A stretch of 64,000 bases of DNA from positions 806,001 through 870,000 of the forward strand of contig NZ_CP015881.1 of NCBI RefSeq assembly GCF_000697965.2, read 5' to 3'. Shown one piece after another: positions 52,132 through 61,266 of the stretch. The first letter of the stretch is position 1. Each line of letters opens with the position of its first letter. Source of the DNA: Ensifer adhaerens. Lineage in GTDB: Bacteria > Pseudomonadota > Alphaproteobacteria > Rhizobiales > Rhizobiaceae. A program made the position numbers and the translations under genes. Below the pieces are notes generated by a model. The model worked only from the letters and a program-made list of their open reading frames with translations. It was not told the DNA's origin and did no database searches.

Positions 52132-52881
52132 ATGTTCGATCTTGCTCCGTCCCTCGTCGTTGCGATTGCCGCAACTTTCTTCGCCGCCGGCATCCTCAAG
52201 GGCGTCACCGGCATGGGGTTGCCGACCTTGGCGATGGGCGTGCTCGGTACGCTCATCTCTCCACTTGCGGCCGCCAGCCTGTTGATTGCCCCGTCCTTCG
52301 TGACAAATGTCTGGCAGCTTCTCGCGGGCCCGAGCTTCGGCGCGCTTGCGCTCCGGCTTTGGCCGATGATGCTGGCGATCGTTCTTGGCACGCTCAGCGG
52401 TTCTTCGGTGCTTGCCGGTGGCAGCACCGCGCTCACGACGGGCGCGCTTGGTGCGGCCCTCCTTCTCTACGCCGCCTTCACGCTCTTTGCGCGCCAGCTT
52501 CGCGTTCCGGCGAAGTGGGAGCCGTGGCTGTCTCCCGTGGTCGGCGCGGCAACCGGGATCGTCACGGGCGCAACCGGCGTCTTCGTCATCCCGGCCGTGC
52601 CCTATCTGCAGGCGCTAGGTCTTGAACGGGACGAACTGGTGCAGGCGCTCGGCCTCTCCTTCACCGTCTCCACAGTCGCCCTCACCGCCGGGCTCGTCTG
52701 GCGGGGCGCTTTCGAGGCCGACAATCTGCTCTTCTCCGGCCTCGCGATTGCGCCGGCGCTCGCCGGCATGTGGGCGGGGCAAGTCGTTCGCAACCGTGTC
52801 GACCCGCCCGTATTCCGGCGCTGGTTCCTCATCAGTCTGCTCGTCCTCGGCGCCGAAATGCTTGCGCGGCCGCTTCTGTAG
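52132..52881 (+). CDS. TSUP-family (TauE/SafE) sulfite/anion permease
   Basis: Integral membrane protein of 249 residues with about eight helices in two repeats. The family motifs are GILKGVTGMGLPTLAMGVLG near residue 20 and GAATGIVTGATGVFVIPAVPYLQALGL near 137. TSUP members move sulfite, sulfoacetate or other organic anions. It is 29 kb from the taurine operon and divergent from its own LysR regulator, so a link to taurine sulfite export is possible but not indicated by context. Confidence 0.88.
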   Translation: MFDLAPSLVVAIAATFFAAGILKGVTGMGLPTLAMGVLGTLISPLAAASLLIAPSFVTNVWQLLAGPSFGALALRLWPMMLAIVLGTLSGSSVLAGGSTALTTGALGAALLLYAAFTLFARQLRVPAKWEPWLSPVVGAATGIVTGATGVFVIPAVPYLQALGLERDELVQALGLSFTVSTVALTAGLVWRGAFEADNLLFSGLAIAPALAGMWAGQVVRNRVDPPVFRRWFLISLLVLGAEMLARPLL

Positions 52882-53049
52882 GTCCTCGCCCAGTCCGTGG
52901 TTTGGTCATCTTGGGACGGAAAACTGCCGCTACGGGACCCATTACGCAAGACGCGGATCGCGCTGGCTGACGTTCCCAAGAGCTTTGCTGAGAAACATCG
53001 ATCAATATATTGAAGAAACTACGTTTTAATGCCGACTCCGGCCCGGAAT

Positions 53050-53382
53050 TCAGGCCGGCACGATCTTCAGCGCGATGACACCGCCGGCGATCACCAGCAT
53101 TGCGGTTGCCCGCGAGACTGTGATGGTTTCTCCAAAGAGCAGCACACCGCAGAGCACGGAACCGACGGCGCCGATGCCGGTCCAGACCGCGTAGGCTGTT
53201 CCGAGCGGCAAGGTCTTGAGCGCCTGGGTGAGCAGGGACAGAAAGATCACCAGGGCAACGATCGAGACCAGCGTCCAGGACAGGCGGCTGTAACCGTTCG
53301 AGAACTTGGTGCTGACGGCCCAGGCGACGTCTGCAACGCCGGATAGCACGAGGTAGATCCAGGCAAGCGATGTGGATGACAT
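53050..53382 (-). CDS. SMR-family small multidrug exporter, Asp at the essential Glu position
   Basis: Four-helix exporter of 110 residues, EmrE/SugE family (KFSNGYSRLSWTLVSIVALV; LPLGTAYAVWTGIGAVGSVL; GVLLFGETITVSRATAMLVI). The membrane Glu that binds proton and substrate (E14 of EmrE, E13 of SugE) aligns with D18 here (GVADVAWAVSTKFS). It follows a YdcZ-type gene after 42 bp, likely one operon under the divergent LysR gene. Drug, guanidinium or polyamine export are options. Confidence 0.88.
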   Translation of the reverse strand: MSSTSLAWIYLVLSGVADVAWAVSTKFSNGYSRLSWTLVSIVALVIFLSLLTQALKTLPLGTAYAVWTGIGAVGSVLCGVLLFGETITVSRATAMLVIAGGVIALKIVPA

Positions 53383-53424
53383 GGCAATTCTCCAGGGTTC
53401 GGCAGATCGCGATCGGTTGCGGCT

Positions 53425-54348
53425 TCAGACGAGTTTAATAACGGCGACACCGGCCAACAGCAGCACCACGCCGCCCAGGCGCAGCCCCGACACGGACCTC
53501 TGCGGCAGACGGAACCAGCCATAGCGATCGACGAAGACACTTGCGACCTGCTGGCCGGCCACGGTGAGACCAACCGCCGCGGCCGCACCAATCGCTGGGA
53601 TTGCGGTAAAGACCGTGGTGACATAGGTCGCTCCGGCGAGACCACCGAGCCAACCCCACCAGGGCATCGTCTGCACGCCGGTGATGTTGGGACGGGATGT
53701 CTTTTGCCCGGCGAGCACCAGAAGCATCACCGCGGCCATGGCGAGCGTGGCGACGAGAAACGAGATCGCACCCACCGCGAACGGCGCACCCCCGAGATCA
53801 TGGCGCAGGAGCGCATTGACGGCACCCTGGACCGGGAGCACGGCCCCTGCCATCAGCGCAAGGGCAATCCAGCCAAGCCGGTCGACTTTAACATTGTCTT
53901 TTCCGCCTTGCCCGAACACCACCATAGCAACCCCGAGGAGCACGACGAGCGTGCCAACGGCGGCCCCGACCCGCAGTCCCGTCGGCGGAACGCCCAGCAA
54001 GCCGAAACTATCGAGCGTCAGGGAGGCGAGCATCTGTCCGGCTATGAACAATCCGACGGAAACGACGGCGCCAAGGCGGGGGAAGAGAACGATGGTCGAG
54101 ACGACATAGACGGCTGAGGCGGTGCCTCCGACGAGATGCCACCACTTGACCGCGGGAATTGCACCAAGCGCGGCGATTGTTCCCGTCAAGAGGGTGACGA
54201 GAAGCAGCAGACCGGTACCAATCGCGAGCTGAAGTGTGGTCGCCGCAAAAGGCGATCCGACAGCTTTGGAAAGTTGTGCGTTGGCACCCGCCTGGACAGC
54301 GAGCAGACCACCCGCAAACAAGGCCAATGGGACGAACAGGGTCTCCAT
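53425..54348 (-). CDS. DMT-superfamily YdcZ-type (DUF606) transporter, duplicated
   Basis: Membrane protein of 307 residues made of two YdcZ/DUF606 repeats of about 145 residues, each starting with a helix containing Q.G.NA.L (VQAGANAQLSKAVGSPF near 19; VQGAVNALLRHDLGGAPF near 172) and ending in GQ.....DRYG or DSFG motifs. Single-repeat YdcZ proteins are common; the tandem form gives about ten helices. Function unknown, presumably an exporter, with the SMR gene immediately downstream. Confidence 0.85.
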   Translation of the reverse strand: METLFVPLALFAGGLLAVQAGANAQLSKAVGSPFAATTLQLAIGTGLLLLVTLLTGTIAALGAIPAVKWWHLVGGTASAVYVVSTIVLFPRLGAVVSVGLFIAGQMLASLTLDSFGLLGVPPTGLRVGAAVGTLVVLLGVAMVVFGQGGKDNVKVDRLGWIALALMAGAVLPVQGAVNALLRHDLGGAPFAVGAISFLVATLAMAAVMLLVLAGQKTSRPNITGVQTMPWWGWLGGLAGATYVTTVFTAIPAIGAAAAVGLTVAGQQVASVFVDRYGWFRLPQRSVSGLRLGGVVLLLAGVAVIKLV

Positions 54349-54740
54349 GACGGGACCTCCTTGATGAGAATGAGTTGAAAATGGAGGAAGGGTTGATCAG
54401 GTGGACGTGCTCTGGTGCGCCCGGACCTGAGGAAGGTGCGGGGCGGTCGGGTGATCACTCGTCTCAGGCACCAGATCGCTGAAGAATGGGATCATCTTGC
54501 GTCGCTCCACCGATCGGCCCATCCGATCGTGACACCATCTTTAGACGGTGCTCGGTTGCAGAACGATCTGTCGTTTCGCCTACTGCCTCTGCATATTTGC
54601 ACAGCCGCTTCAATGACGGTACCACAGCGAATAAGGCGTTTGACCGTGGAGCTCGATTGCGCAGAGCGATTGACAATACGCGGTGATAGCGGTGCAAATT
54701 CGCTCATCCGATGAACAACCTGTCTTAGGTTTGCCCAATC
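54349..54740. other. divergent control region, YdcZ-type gene / LysR gene
   Basis: About 390 bp without a gene. TTGACA at 54670-54675 is followed 17 bp later by the weak -10 TGCAAA, a possible promoter for the LysR gene. The stretch CACCATCTTTAGACGGTG near 54531-54548 is an imperfect dyad that could be a LysR site. Confidence 0.4.
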
Positions 54741-55658
54741 ATGCACAGCCATCACCGTATCGACTGGGAAGACCTCCGCTTCGTTCTGGCAGTCGCGGAG
54801 GCGAACTCCCTTGCTGCTGCTGCCCGGGCGCTTGGCGTCAATCACACAACAGTGTTAAGGCGTGTCGGGTCGTTCGAACAGAAGCTCGGGGTCCGGCTGT
54901 TTGACCGCCTCCCGTCCGGCTACATGCTCACCGCCGGCGGCGAGGAGCTGCTGGCCGTGGCCCGGCAGATGGCTGAAACGGTCACGGAGCTCGAGCGCCG
55001 CTTGACGGGTCAGGATCTGCGGCTCGAGGGTAGCCTGCGGATCACCACCACGGATACGCTGATGGCGTCCATCCTGCCGTCGATCCTGGCGGATTTCCGT
55101 CAACGCCATCCCGGCGTCCTGCTCGAGGTCAGCACCTCGAATGCGCTCGCAAACCTCTCGCATCGCGACGCGGACGTTGCCATCCGCCCCGCGGTCGATT
55201 CACCGGATGCATTGGTCGGTCGCCGGATCGCGAAGGTCGCTTTCGCCGTCTATGCGGCGCCGTCCTATCTCGATGTGCGGGAGCTGACAGCCGACACGCT
55301 GGACATTGCACGGGAGCACTGGATCGGGCTTGGTGACGCGCTTGCGTCCACGAGCGTGGCACGATGGATGCGCGCGACGCTCGTGGCACCCGCGGTCTTG
55401 CGTTGCGATTCGCTGGTTACGGCCCGCGAGGCGGCAAAGGCCGGCATCGGTCTTGCGGCCCTGCCCTGTTATCTCGGAGACACGACGCCCGGTCTCATCC
55501 GTATCGGCGCACCGGTCGCCGATATGACGAGAGAGCTTTGGCTTCTCACACACGAGGATCTGCGGCGCACGGCCCGCGTCAGCGCCTTCACCGAATTTGT
55601 TGGCCAGGCGCTCGCGAAACATCGGCCGCTCCTCGAAGGCAACAAGCCCTCAACTTAG
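54741..55658 (+). CDS. LysR-family transcriptional regulator
   Basis: LysR regulator of 305 residues. Helix-turn-helix SLAAAARALGVNHTTVLRRV lies at residues 23-42; the effector domain (GSLRITTTDTLMASILPSILADF onward) is complete. It is divergent from the YdcZ-type and SMR exporter genes and probably controls them. A 14-bp palindrome GTTCCC-CC-GGGAAC (55661-55674) follows the stop codon. Confidence 0.9.
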   Translation: MHSHHRIDWEDLRFVLAVAEANSLAAAARALGVNHTTVLRRVGSFEQKLGVRLFDRLPSGYMLTAGGEELLAVARQMAETVTELERRLTGQDLRLEGSLRITTTDTLMASILPSILADFRQRHPGVLLEVSTSNALANLSHRDADVAIRPAVDSPDALVGRRIAKVAFAVYAAPSYLDVRELTADTLDIAREHWIGLGDALASTSVARWMRATLVAPAVLRCDSLVTAREAAKAGIGLAALPCYLGDTTPGLIRIGAPVADMTRELWLLTHEDLRRTARVSAFTEFVGQALAKHRPLLEGNKPST

Positions 55659-56079
55659 GAGTTCCCCCGGGAACGGCCAATGCGGACGGAGCGCTTAAGA
55701 TCGCTTTAAATCCAGTTGATCAGGGACACGTCAGATGCCAAGCTCAGTTTGCGAAACCTATCCCGGAATATGCGAAAAAAACCGCCTGAAGTATCCGCGG
55801 CCACCCCGCCTCCTGCGTGCTGCCAACCAGAACCTCCGAGGTGCGCCACGGCCGATATCGTTCGCGCCGGTAGCCATTTCACTGACCGTTGAAAGCGAAA
55901 GCGCTTCGGCAATCCGGATCGGATCGGCTATCTCGATGCTGGGATTGCTCGTTCTTGCCGCGTACGCCGGGACGACGGCCGTTGCAGGGATTCTTGCCGG
56001 CGGATTCGATGGACTGTTGATCGAGGCGTCGTCGAACCTCTGGTGAGTTCGGCACTGGGCGACCCGTCGCCTCAGGCCG
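55659..56079. other. intergenic region with a doubtful small ORF
   Basis: About 420 bp. An ORF at 55735-56046 (+) would encode 103 residues whose last half has one hydrophobic helix (ISMLGLLVLAAYAGTTAVAGILAGG). There is no clear ribosome binding site and the first half is low-complexity and Pro/Arg-rich, so I do not call it a gene. No terminator for the downstream efflux operon was recognised here. Confidence 0.35.
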
Positions 56080-57672
56080 TCAGAAGCGATTGACCGCATT
56101 GCGGTTCGTCAACGTTCCCGTTGCAAAAGCAAGGCTTGCCGCGGCGACAAGCGTGTCGCTGTAGGCGGTCGCCTTTGCGACTTTCGCCTGGAGCAACGCC
56201 GTCTGCGCGATGCTGACATCGGTGATCGTGCCCAGGCCCTGCTTGTAGTAGTCGACCGCAGCATCGTAGGTCGTCTGAGCGGCCGTCGTCAGCTCGCTTG
56301 CGGCCGCATAGCCGGCCAGGCTGGTGCGCAGCAGATCATAGGCGACGACGACTTCCCGCGCCGCAGTGTTTTGCAACTGCGCCATCTCCTGCTCGGCAGC
56401 GCCGACCTGCGCCATCGCCGACTGCAACCGCGCGTCGCGCAGTCCGCCATCGTAAATCGGGAAGCTCAGGCCGATCATCAGGTTGGCGTTCGGCTGGTTG
56501 ACGCGGATCGTCGAGCGCTGGTCGAAACGGGTGTCTTCGACGCTGAGCGAGCCGATATTGCGGTTCACGTTGCCCACCAGCGCGACCTTCGGCATGAACT
56601 CCGCGCGGGCGGCCGCAATACCGTTCTTGTCGGCCTGCAGGCGGGCAAAAGCCGCCTGCACATCCGGGCGACGCTGGAGCGATGTCGCAATCAGCCGGTT
56701 GAGGTCCTCGGGCACAGCCTTCGGCAGAGCACGATTGCTGCCGTCGGCGATGCGGATCTCGAGCGTTGGCGAGACCCCGACCGCTTCGAGAAGCGTCATA
56801 TAGGCATTGCGCTCGTGCCCTTGCGATTGGGTCAGGTTGAAGCGCGCCTGCGCCACTTGCTGGTTTGCCTGCGCGACTTCGATCGATGTGGCGATGCCGC
56901 GACCCATGCGCGCCTTGGCGGCTGCCTGGACAAGCTCGGCATTCTGCACCGTCTGGCGGGCGATCTTCAGCTGAACACGCGCCGCCGTCAGGACGAAATA
57001 GGCGTTGGAAACATCGAAGATCAGCTTCTGGTGCGTACCGTTGAAGGTCACGTTTGCGGCAAACGCCAATTGCGTTGCCGCCTCTCTCCCCGCATCCCGC
57101 CCGCCGAAATCGAGAAGCAGCCACTTGACCGTAAGGGATGGAATGAACTGCGCGCCAGTTGTCGTCAGCGTGCCGGGGGCGATCGGTATGGGACCGCCGA
57201 TGCCGGGCGCAGTCGCCGACGTCTGCTCCAGACCGGCGAGTACATCGGCCGTCAGGAGAGGCAGGTACACCGCTTCGGTGATGCCGACGGCAATCGCCGC
57301 CTGCCGGGCGCGCTGCCAGGCGGCACGGGTGATCGGATTGGTTCGCTGGGCGATATCGACCAGTTCCGGCAAGCTGTAATCGTGTTTCGGATCGATCGAC
57401 GGCGTCGCGATCGTAATCGGGATCTCAGGGTTCGGCGCGAGAGAGAAATCCGGCGCGCCGGCACTCACCTTCGAGGCGTCCTTGGTGCCCGTTCCCGAAA
57501 CGGCCGGCCGGTCGGCGCTCGGTGGCGCCAGATCATCGAGTGCAGCGGACGTGCAGGCTGCCGGGATCGACAATGCGCCAAGGAGAAGAGAGCCTCGGGC
57601 AGCACGGCACATGCTTCGGCAAAGGGCGATCACCCCTACCGAAACCCACCTCGCCCCCGCAGAAACCATCAT
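56080..57672 (-). CDS. mdtP: TolC-like outer membrane lipoprotein (MdtP-like)
   Basis: Outer membrane factor of about 530 residues. The N-terminus ends in a lipobox-like LSIPAAC; starting at an internal Met (57612) would give a compact lipoprotein signal of 20 residues. Two OEP repeats follow (about 105-290 and 315-520), with coiled-coil stretches (ARVQLKIARQTVQNAELVQAAAKARMGRG; YDAAVDYYKQGLGTITDV). It forms the exit duct for the MdtN/MdtO-like proteins upstream. The ATG overlaps the stop of the FUSC gene by 4 nt. Name by operon similarity to E. coli mdtNOP. Confidence 0.85.
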   Translation of the reverse strand: MMVSAGARWVSVGVIALCRSMCRAARGSLLLGALSIPAACTSAALDDLAPPSADRPAVSGTGTKDASKVSAGAPDFSLAPNPEIPITIATPSIDPKHDYSLPELVDIAQRTNPITRAAWQRARQAAIAVGITEAVYLPLLTADVLAGLEQTSATAPGIGGPIPIAPGTLTTTGAQFIPSLTVKWLLLDFGGRDAGREAATQLAFAANVTFNGTHQKLIFDVSNAYFVLTAARVQLKIARQTVQNAELVQAAAKARMGRGIATSIEVAQANQQVAQARFNLTQSQGHERNAYMTLLEAVGVSPTLEIRIADGSNRALPKAVPEDLNRLIATSLQRRPDVQAAFARLQADKNGIAAARAEFMPKVALVGNVNRNIGSLSVEDTRFDQRSTIRVNQPNANLMIGLSFPIYDGGLRDARLQSAMAQVGAAEQEMAQLQNTAAREVVVAYDLLRTSLAGYAAASELTTAAQTTYDAAVDYYKQGLGTITDVSIAQTALLQAKVAKATAYSDTLVAAASLAFATGTLTNRNAVNRF

Positions 57673-59729
57673 TCCAAGGCATCCCCCGCTGCCAGCCGCC
57701 GAACCACAGTCTCGATCTTCTCGTAGAGTGCAAGCCTCCAGGCGAGCTCGTCGCGAATTCGCCGGGGAAAACCTCCGGCATGTATGCTTGCCTTCCGGGC
57801 GCGGGCGAGACGCGCTTTCAGCCGCCGAAGCGCCAGGGCCAGATCCGCACTGGGCTTCGGCCGGTGCCATGCCTCTAATCCCTCGGCCTGATCGTTCAGC
57901 CATTGCGCCACCGCGTGTTCATAGCCGAGAACCGCGCGCTTCAGCGGCGTCGGCGCGCCCCGCAACGGACCGAAGGCCCGGTCGTGTTCGCGCAATTCGA
58001 CGATCGGGGGGGCCAGTTCCTGCAGGCTGAGGGCAATGCGCTCCGTCGTCCGGGCATCGATGTCTCCCCGCCGCACGTTTGCAGGCTCGAAACGCAGCAG
58101 TTCACTCTGGCGCAATGCGCCAGCGACACCGCTGATCAGGTCGGCATAGTCGCCGGTGGGGCCGCCGCGGCGCGCTAACAGATTGGCAAGCGTGGCACCG
58201 CTCGTAGCAAGGCTCTTGCGTATTCCCTGCCCGATGCTGACCGGCCAGATCGTCGAGAAAACGACCGAAACGACGATGTTGCCGAAGACGATGCCGATGA
58301 TGCGATCCCGCGCCTCGTTGAGATCCAGACTCGGGCCGAAGCCGTGCAGCACGACGAGAAAAAAGCAGAGCGCCATCTGCCAGCCGATATAGGAAATGCG
58401 CTCCGAGCCGACGGAGATCCATGCCGCAATGAGGCTGACCGCACCGACAAGAAAGGCGAGCTGGCCGATATCCGTCATGTGCGGCACGAGCCAGATCGTC
58501 GAGCCAATCGCCACGGCGCCGCCAAGGAGGCAGCCCGTCAGCCGCAGTGCCAGCTTGTGCATGGTCTCGCCCGTCGTTCCAAGCGCTACCATGAAACAGG
58601 TGATCAGGGCGGTGTGGATCGCAAACCAATCGAGGGCCGTGTAGGTGATGTAGGTGATCATCACCGCAAGCAGAGCCTTCAGCGCGAACTGCGTGTAGAG
58701 CGGATTGCTGAAAGCATCCGGCAGGAAGAACCCTCCCTTATGCGCATCTGACACCGGCCCGGGCGGGTCTGCTTCCGATAGGATATCGACGATCCTTTCG
58801 ACCTGATGCGCCGGGAGCGCATCACCGGCTTCAAAGGCGCGAAAATCGGGTGAGCTTAGCAGCGTCTGTTCCGGCGGCTTCCGCCTGCGGATCGCTTCGG
58901 CAATGCGGCGAAGAACCTCCGGCGCCGCAGCGTTTTCCCGCGGCCTTCGTTCATCAAGCGATAGGGCGAGTGCCAGCGTCAGCAAATCATAGGACGCGTC
59001 CGTCGCCGCCTGCATGCGCGGCACGTCGTGCTTGTCCATCAACGCCAGAAGCTTTGAGAACCCGGCATATTTCTTGAGCTCGCCATTGCCTTCGGCCAGC
59101 AACGTCGCAGCCACGCGTTTCGCCGCGTGGTCTCCACTGGACAGGAGCTGGCCCGCCACCTCCAACCGCTCGGCGATCGCCGAGCGTAGCCGTCGCGCCG
59201 GGCTGTGGCCGGTGATGAGATGGATCGCGATCAGGTAGACCACCGGGAAGAACACGACCACCCACATCCAAGCGAGCCCTCGGATCAGCAGTTCCGGGAT
59301 CGGCACGATATCGTAGAGCGTCATGACGAAGGCAAAGACCATGGCGACCGTACCGATCGGCGGCCCGGCACGGCTTGCCTGCGTCAGGTACATGCCGCCG
59401 AAGGTAAAAAAGGCGACAAGTGCCAGGCGCAGTGCCGGTTCGTCCGCCACCACCATCAGGCAGACGATGGCCAGCAGAATTCCGATCGTCGCCCCGACAA
59501 GCAAGCCGATGGCGATCAGGATGCCGGAGCCGGCATCAGCTCTGAACGCGAAGAAGACGAGATAACAGGAGATCGCCGCTTCGGGGACCCGCAGCGCCAT
59601 CGCCGTTACAGCAACCAGCGTGGTGACCAGCGCCATGCGCAGGGAAAGGTCCAGCCGGCCCGGATAGGGTTGCAATTCGTCCCAGAGGATCGACGTGTAG
59701 CGGACGCTACTTCGCGGCTGGAACAGCAT
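57669..59729 (-). CDS. mdtO: FUSC-family inner membrane protein (MdtO-like)
   Basis: Protein of 686 residues, close to the 683 of E. coli MdtO. Two blocks of about five or six membrane helices (residues 30-170 and 345-490) alternate with cytoplasmic domains, the FUSC/aromatic acid exporter layout (LRMALVTTLVAVTAMALRVPEAAISCYLVFF; ALKALLAVMITYITYTALDWFAIHTALITCFMVALGT). It is the energy-coupling inner membrane unit of the exporter. Its start overlaps the end of the adaptor gene by 23 nt. Confidence 0.88.
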   Translation of the reverse strand: MLFQPRSSVRYTSILWDELQPYPGRLDLSLRMALVTTLVAVTAMALRVPEAAISCYLVFFAFRADAGSGILIAIGLLVGATIGILLAIVCLMVVADEPALRLALVAFFTFGGMYLTQASRAGPPIGTVAMVFAFVMTLYDIVPIPELLIRGLAWMWVVVFFPVVYLIAIHLITGHSPARRLRSAIAERLEVAGQLLSSGDHAAKRVAATLLAEGNGELKKYAGFSKLLALMDKHDVPRMQAATDASYDLLTLALALSLDERRPRENAAAPEVLRRIAEAIRRRKPPEQTLLSSPDFRAFEAGDALPAHQVERIVDILSEADPPGPVSDAHKGGFFLPDAFSNPLYTQFALKALLAVMITYITYTALDWFAIHTALITCFMVALGTTGETMHKLALRLTGCLLGGAVAIGSTIWLVPHMTDIGQLAFLVGAVSLIAAWISVGSERISYIGWQMALCFFLVVLHGFGPSLDLNEARDRIIGIVFGNIVVSVVFSTIWPVSIGQGIRKSLATSGATLANLLARRGGPTGDYADLISGVAGALRQSELLRFEPANVRRGDIDARTTERIALSLQELAPPIVELREHDRAFGPLRGAPTPLKRAVLGYEHAVAQWLNDQAEGLEAWHRPKPSADLALALRRLKARLARARKASIHAGGFPRRIRDELAWRLALYEKIETVVRRLAAGDALE

Positions 59730-60771
59730 CGGCGTCGTTATGCGCGGGCCCGATGACGACGACGGCGGAGGCGCCGACGCGCATCAGGTCCTCCGGCGGA
59801 TTTTCAAGCCGCACATGCACGGGAAAGCGCTTGGCGACCCTCACCCAATTCAGCGAGTTGGAAACGATCGGTATGCCGAGGATCGTGGCGGAATCTTCCG
59901 AACGCACGCCCCAGCCGACGCCCTCGACCGTGCCGGAAATACGGCGCTCCGGATCCGCCATCACGAAGACATCGGCGCGGCTGCCGATGGCGATCGCCTT
60001 GAGTTCTGTTTCGCGGAAGAAAGCGACGGTTTCCCATTCGGCGGTATCGATCAGAGTGAACAGCGTTTCGGCGGGAACCACGACCTTGCCGACCGTCGTG
60101 CGCAAGCCGACGATCTTGCCGTCGAAGGGCGCCCGCACGATGGTGTTCTCCAGGTCCCGCTCGGCAAGTGCTACCGTCGCGCGTGCGACATCCGCCTGGG
60201 CTTTCCGAGTGTCGAGGGTACCGATCACCCGGTTGGCTCCGTGGGCCGACTGCAACGCCTGAGCAAGGCTGACTTCGGCGTCTTTGACGGCGGTTCGCGC
60301 CTCGTCAACTTGCTGCGCCGTCACGAAGCGCCTCGGCAAGAGCGGCTCCAGCCGTTCCTGTGTCTGGCGCGCAAGCAAGACATTGTTCTGAGCACGGGCG
60401 ATCTGCCGGTCCGCAACGTCGGCATTGGCGCGCTCGAGATCGAGATTGCGCTCTCCCTGCGCCACTTCCGACTGCGTCGCCTTCAGTTCGGCCTGCGCCT
60501 GTTCGAGACGCAGGCGATAGGGTTCCGGATCGAGGCGGAAGAGCACGTCGCCCTTCTTCACGCTCGCATTGTTACGCACCTCGACGGCGATTATCCGGCC
60601 CGGCACGCTCGCGGCGATCGCAACCGTCGGCGCATCGATTTCAGCGACGTCCGTGCGCGGGCTGCGGTCGACCTGCCAGAAGGTGAAATAGACCGCGACG
60701 GCCGCACTGGCGATGATGAGCGGGCCGAGAGTGCGTGCAACTGCACGCCGGAAGACGTCATCGGCACTCAA
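59707..60771 (-). CDS. mdtN: HlyD-type efflux adaptor (MdtN-like)
   Basis: Membrane-fusion protein of 354 residues with a TTG start at 60771 that overlaps the ytcA stop (TTGA). A single anchor helix (LGPLIIASAAVAVYFTFW) near residue 15 is followed by a biotinyl-lipoyl half (VPGRIIAVEVRNNASVKKGDVLFRLDP), a long coiled-coil hairpin, and the second half (IVRAPFDGKIVGLRTTVGKVV). It bridges the FUSC protein and the outer membrane factor. The open frame to 61047 overlaps ytcA in another frame and is not used. Confidence 0.88.
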   Translation of the reverse strand: MSADDVFRRAVARTLGPLIIASAAVAVYFTFWQVDRSPRTDVAEIDAPTVAIAASVPGRIIAVEVRNNASVKKGDVLFRLDPEPYRLRLEQAQAELKATQSEVAQGERNLDLERANADVADRQIARAQNNVLLARQTQERLEPLLPRRFVTAQQVDEARTAVKDAEVSLAQALQSAHGANRVIGTLDTRKAQADVARATVALAERDLENTIVRAPFDGKIVGLRTTVGKVVVPAETLFTLIDTAEWETVAFFRETELKAIAIGSRADVFVMADPERRISGTVEGVGWGVRSEDSATILGIPIVSNSLNWVRVAKRFPVHVRLENPPEDLMRVGASAVVVIGPAHNDADAVPAAK

Positions 60772-61067
60772 TTCGGCGCTCCGCCAAAGGCCAGAAACCA
60801 GTAGACGATGCTGGTGGTGAGCGCGAGCGAGAGGTAGACGAGAAGCGGCGCGGGCAGGTGTTCGTCGATACCGGCGTGGACGAGGATCAGCCTTGCGACA
60901 ACCGTGGTGACGATACCAAGCCCGGCACAAAGCAGCCAGGCTGGAAAGTAGGACCCGAACACCACGACCGACGGGGCAAGCGGATCCCGGGCACACCCCG
61001 CGGCCGTCAGCATCCCCACCGATAAAAGTGCGCGCCCGATCGTCCACCGCCGGCGGCCGGCACGCAT
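60768..61067 (-). CDS. ytcA: YtcA-family lipoprotein
   Basis: Small protein of 99 residues with an N-terminal lipoprotein signal (LLSVGMLTAAGC, Cys near residue 25) and two membrane helices (FPAWLLCAGLGIVTTVVARLIL; LLVYLSLALTTSIVYWFLAF). The SYFPAWLLCA stretch matches E. coli YtcA (YYPSWFFCA), whose gene also lies beside mdtN. Role in the MdtNOP exporter unknown. I chose the ATG at 61067; the frame is open to 61154. Confidence 0.82.
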   Translation of the reverse strand: MRAGRRRWTIGRALLSVGMLTAAGCARDPLAPSVVVFGSYFPAWLLCAGLGIVTTVVARLILVHAGIDEHLPAPLLVYLSLALTTSIVYWFLAFGGAPN

Positions 61068-61266
61068 GCTAAGTCGAACCACACCATCCCCCGTGTCATG
61101 GCCATTGTCATGCAATTGCCGATACTGGTGAATTACGCGAGCCAATTCAACCATTCATGGACCTGCATCACCAGGGTTCGAGAAACGACCGGTCGTTGAG
61201 GGGCTGGTGATCTGTCGTTCTTGGGACGGACGGCCTCGCCCCATGTAGAGGCGATCAAGGGTCGGG

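Noticed and set aside
52132..52881. Assigning the TSUP permease as the taurine-pathway sulfite exporter TauE
   Set aside because: It lies 29 kb away with its own LysR regulator, and the taurine operon already contains a YeiH-family exporter; family membership alone is not enough.
55735..56046. 103-residue plus-strand ORF before the MdtP-like gene
   Set aside because: It has one hydrophobic helix but no ribosome site and an implausible N-terminal half; left as a note in the intergenic entry.
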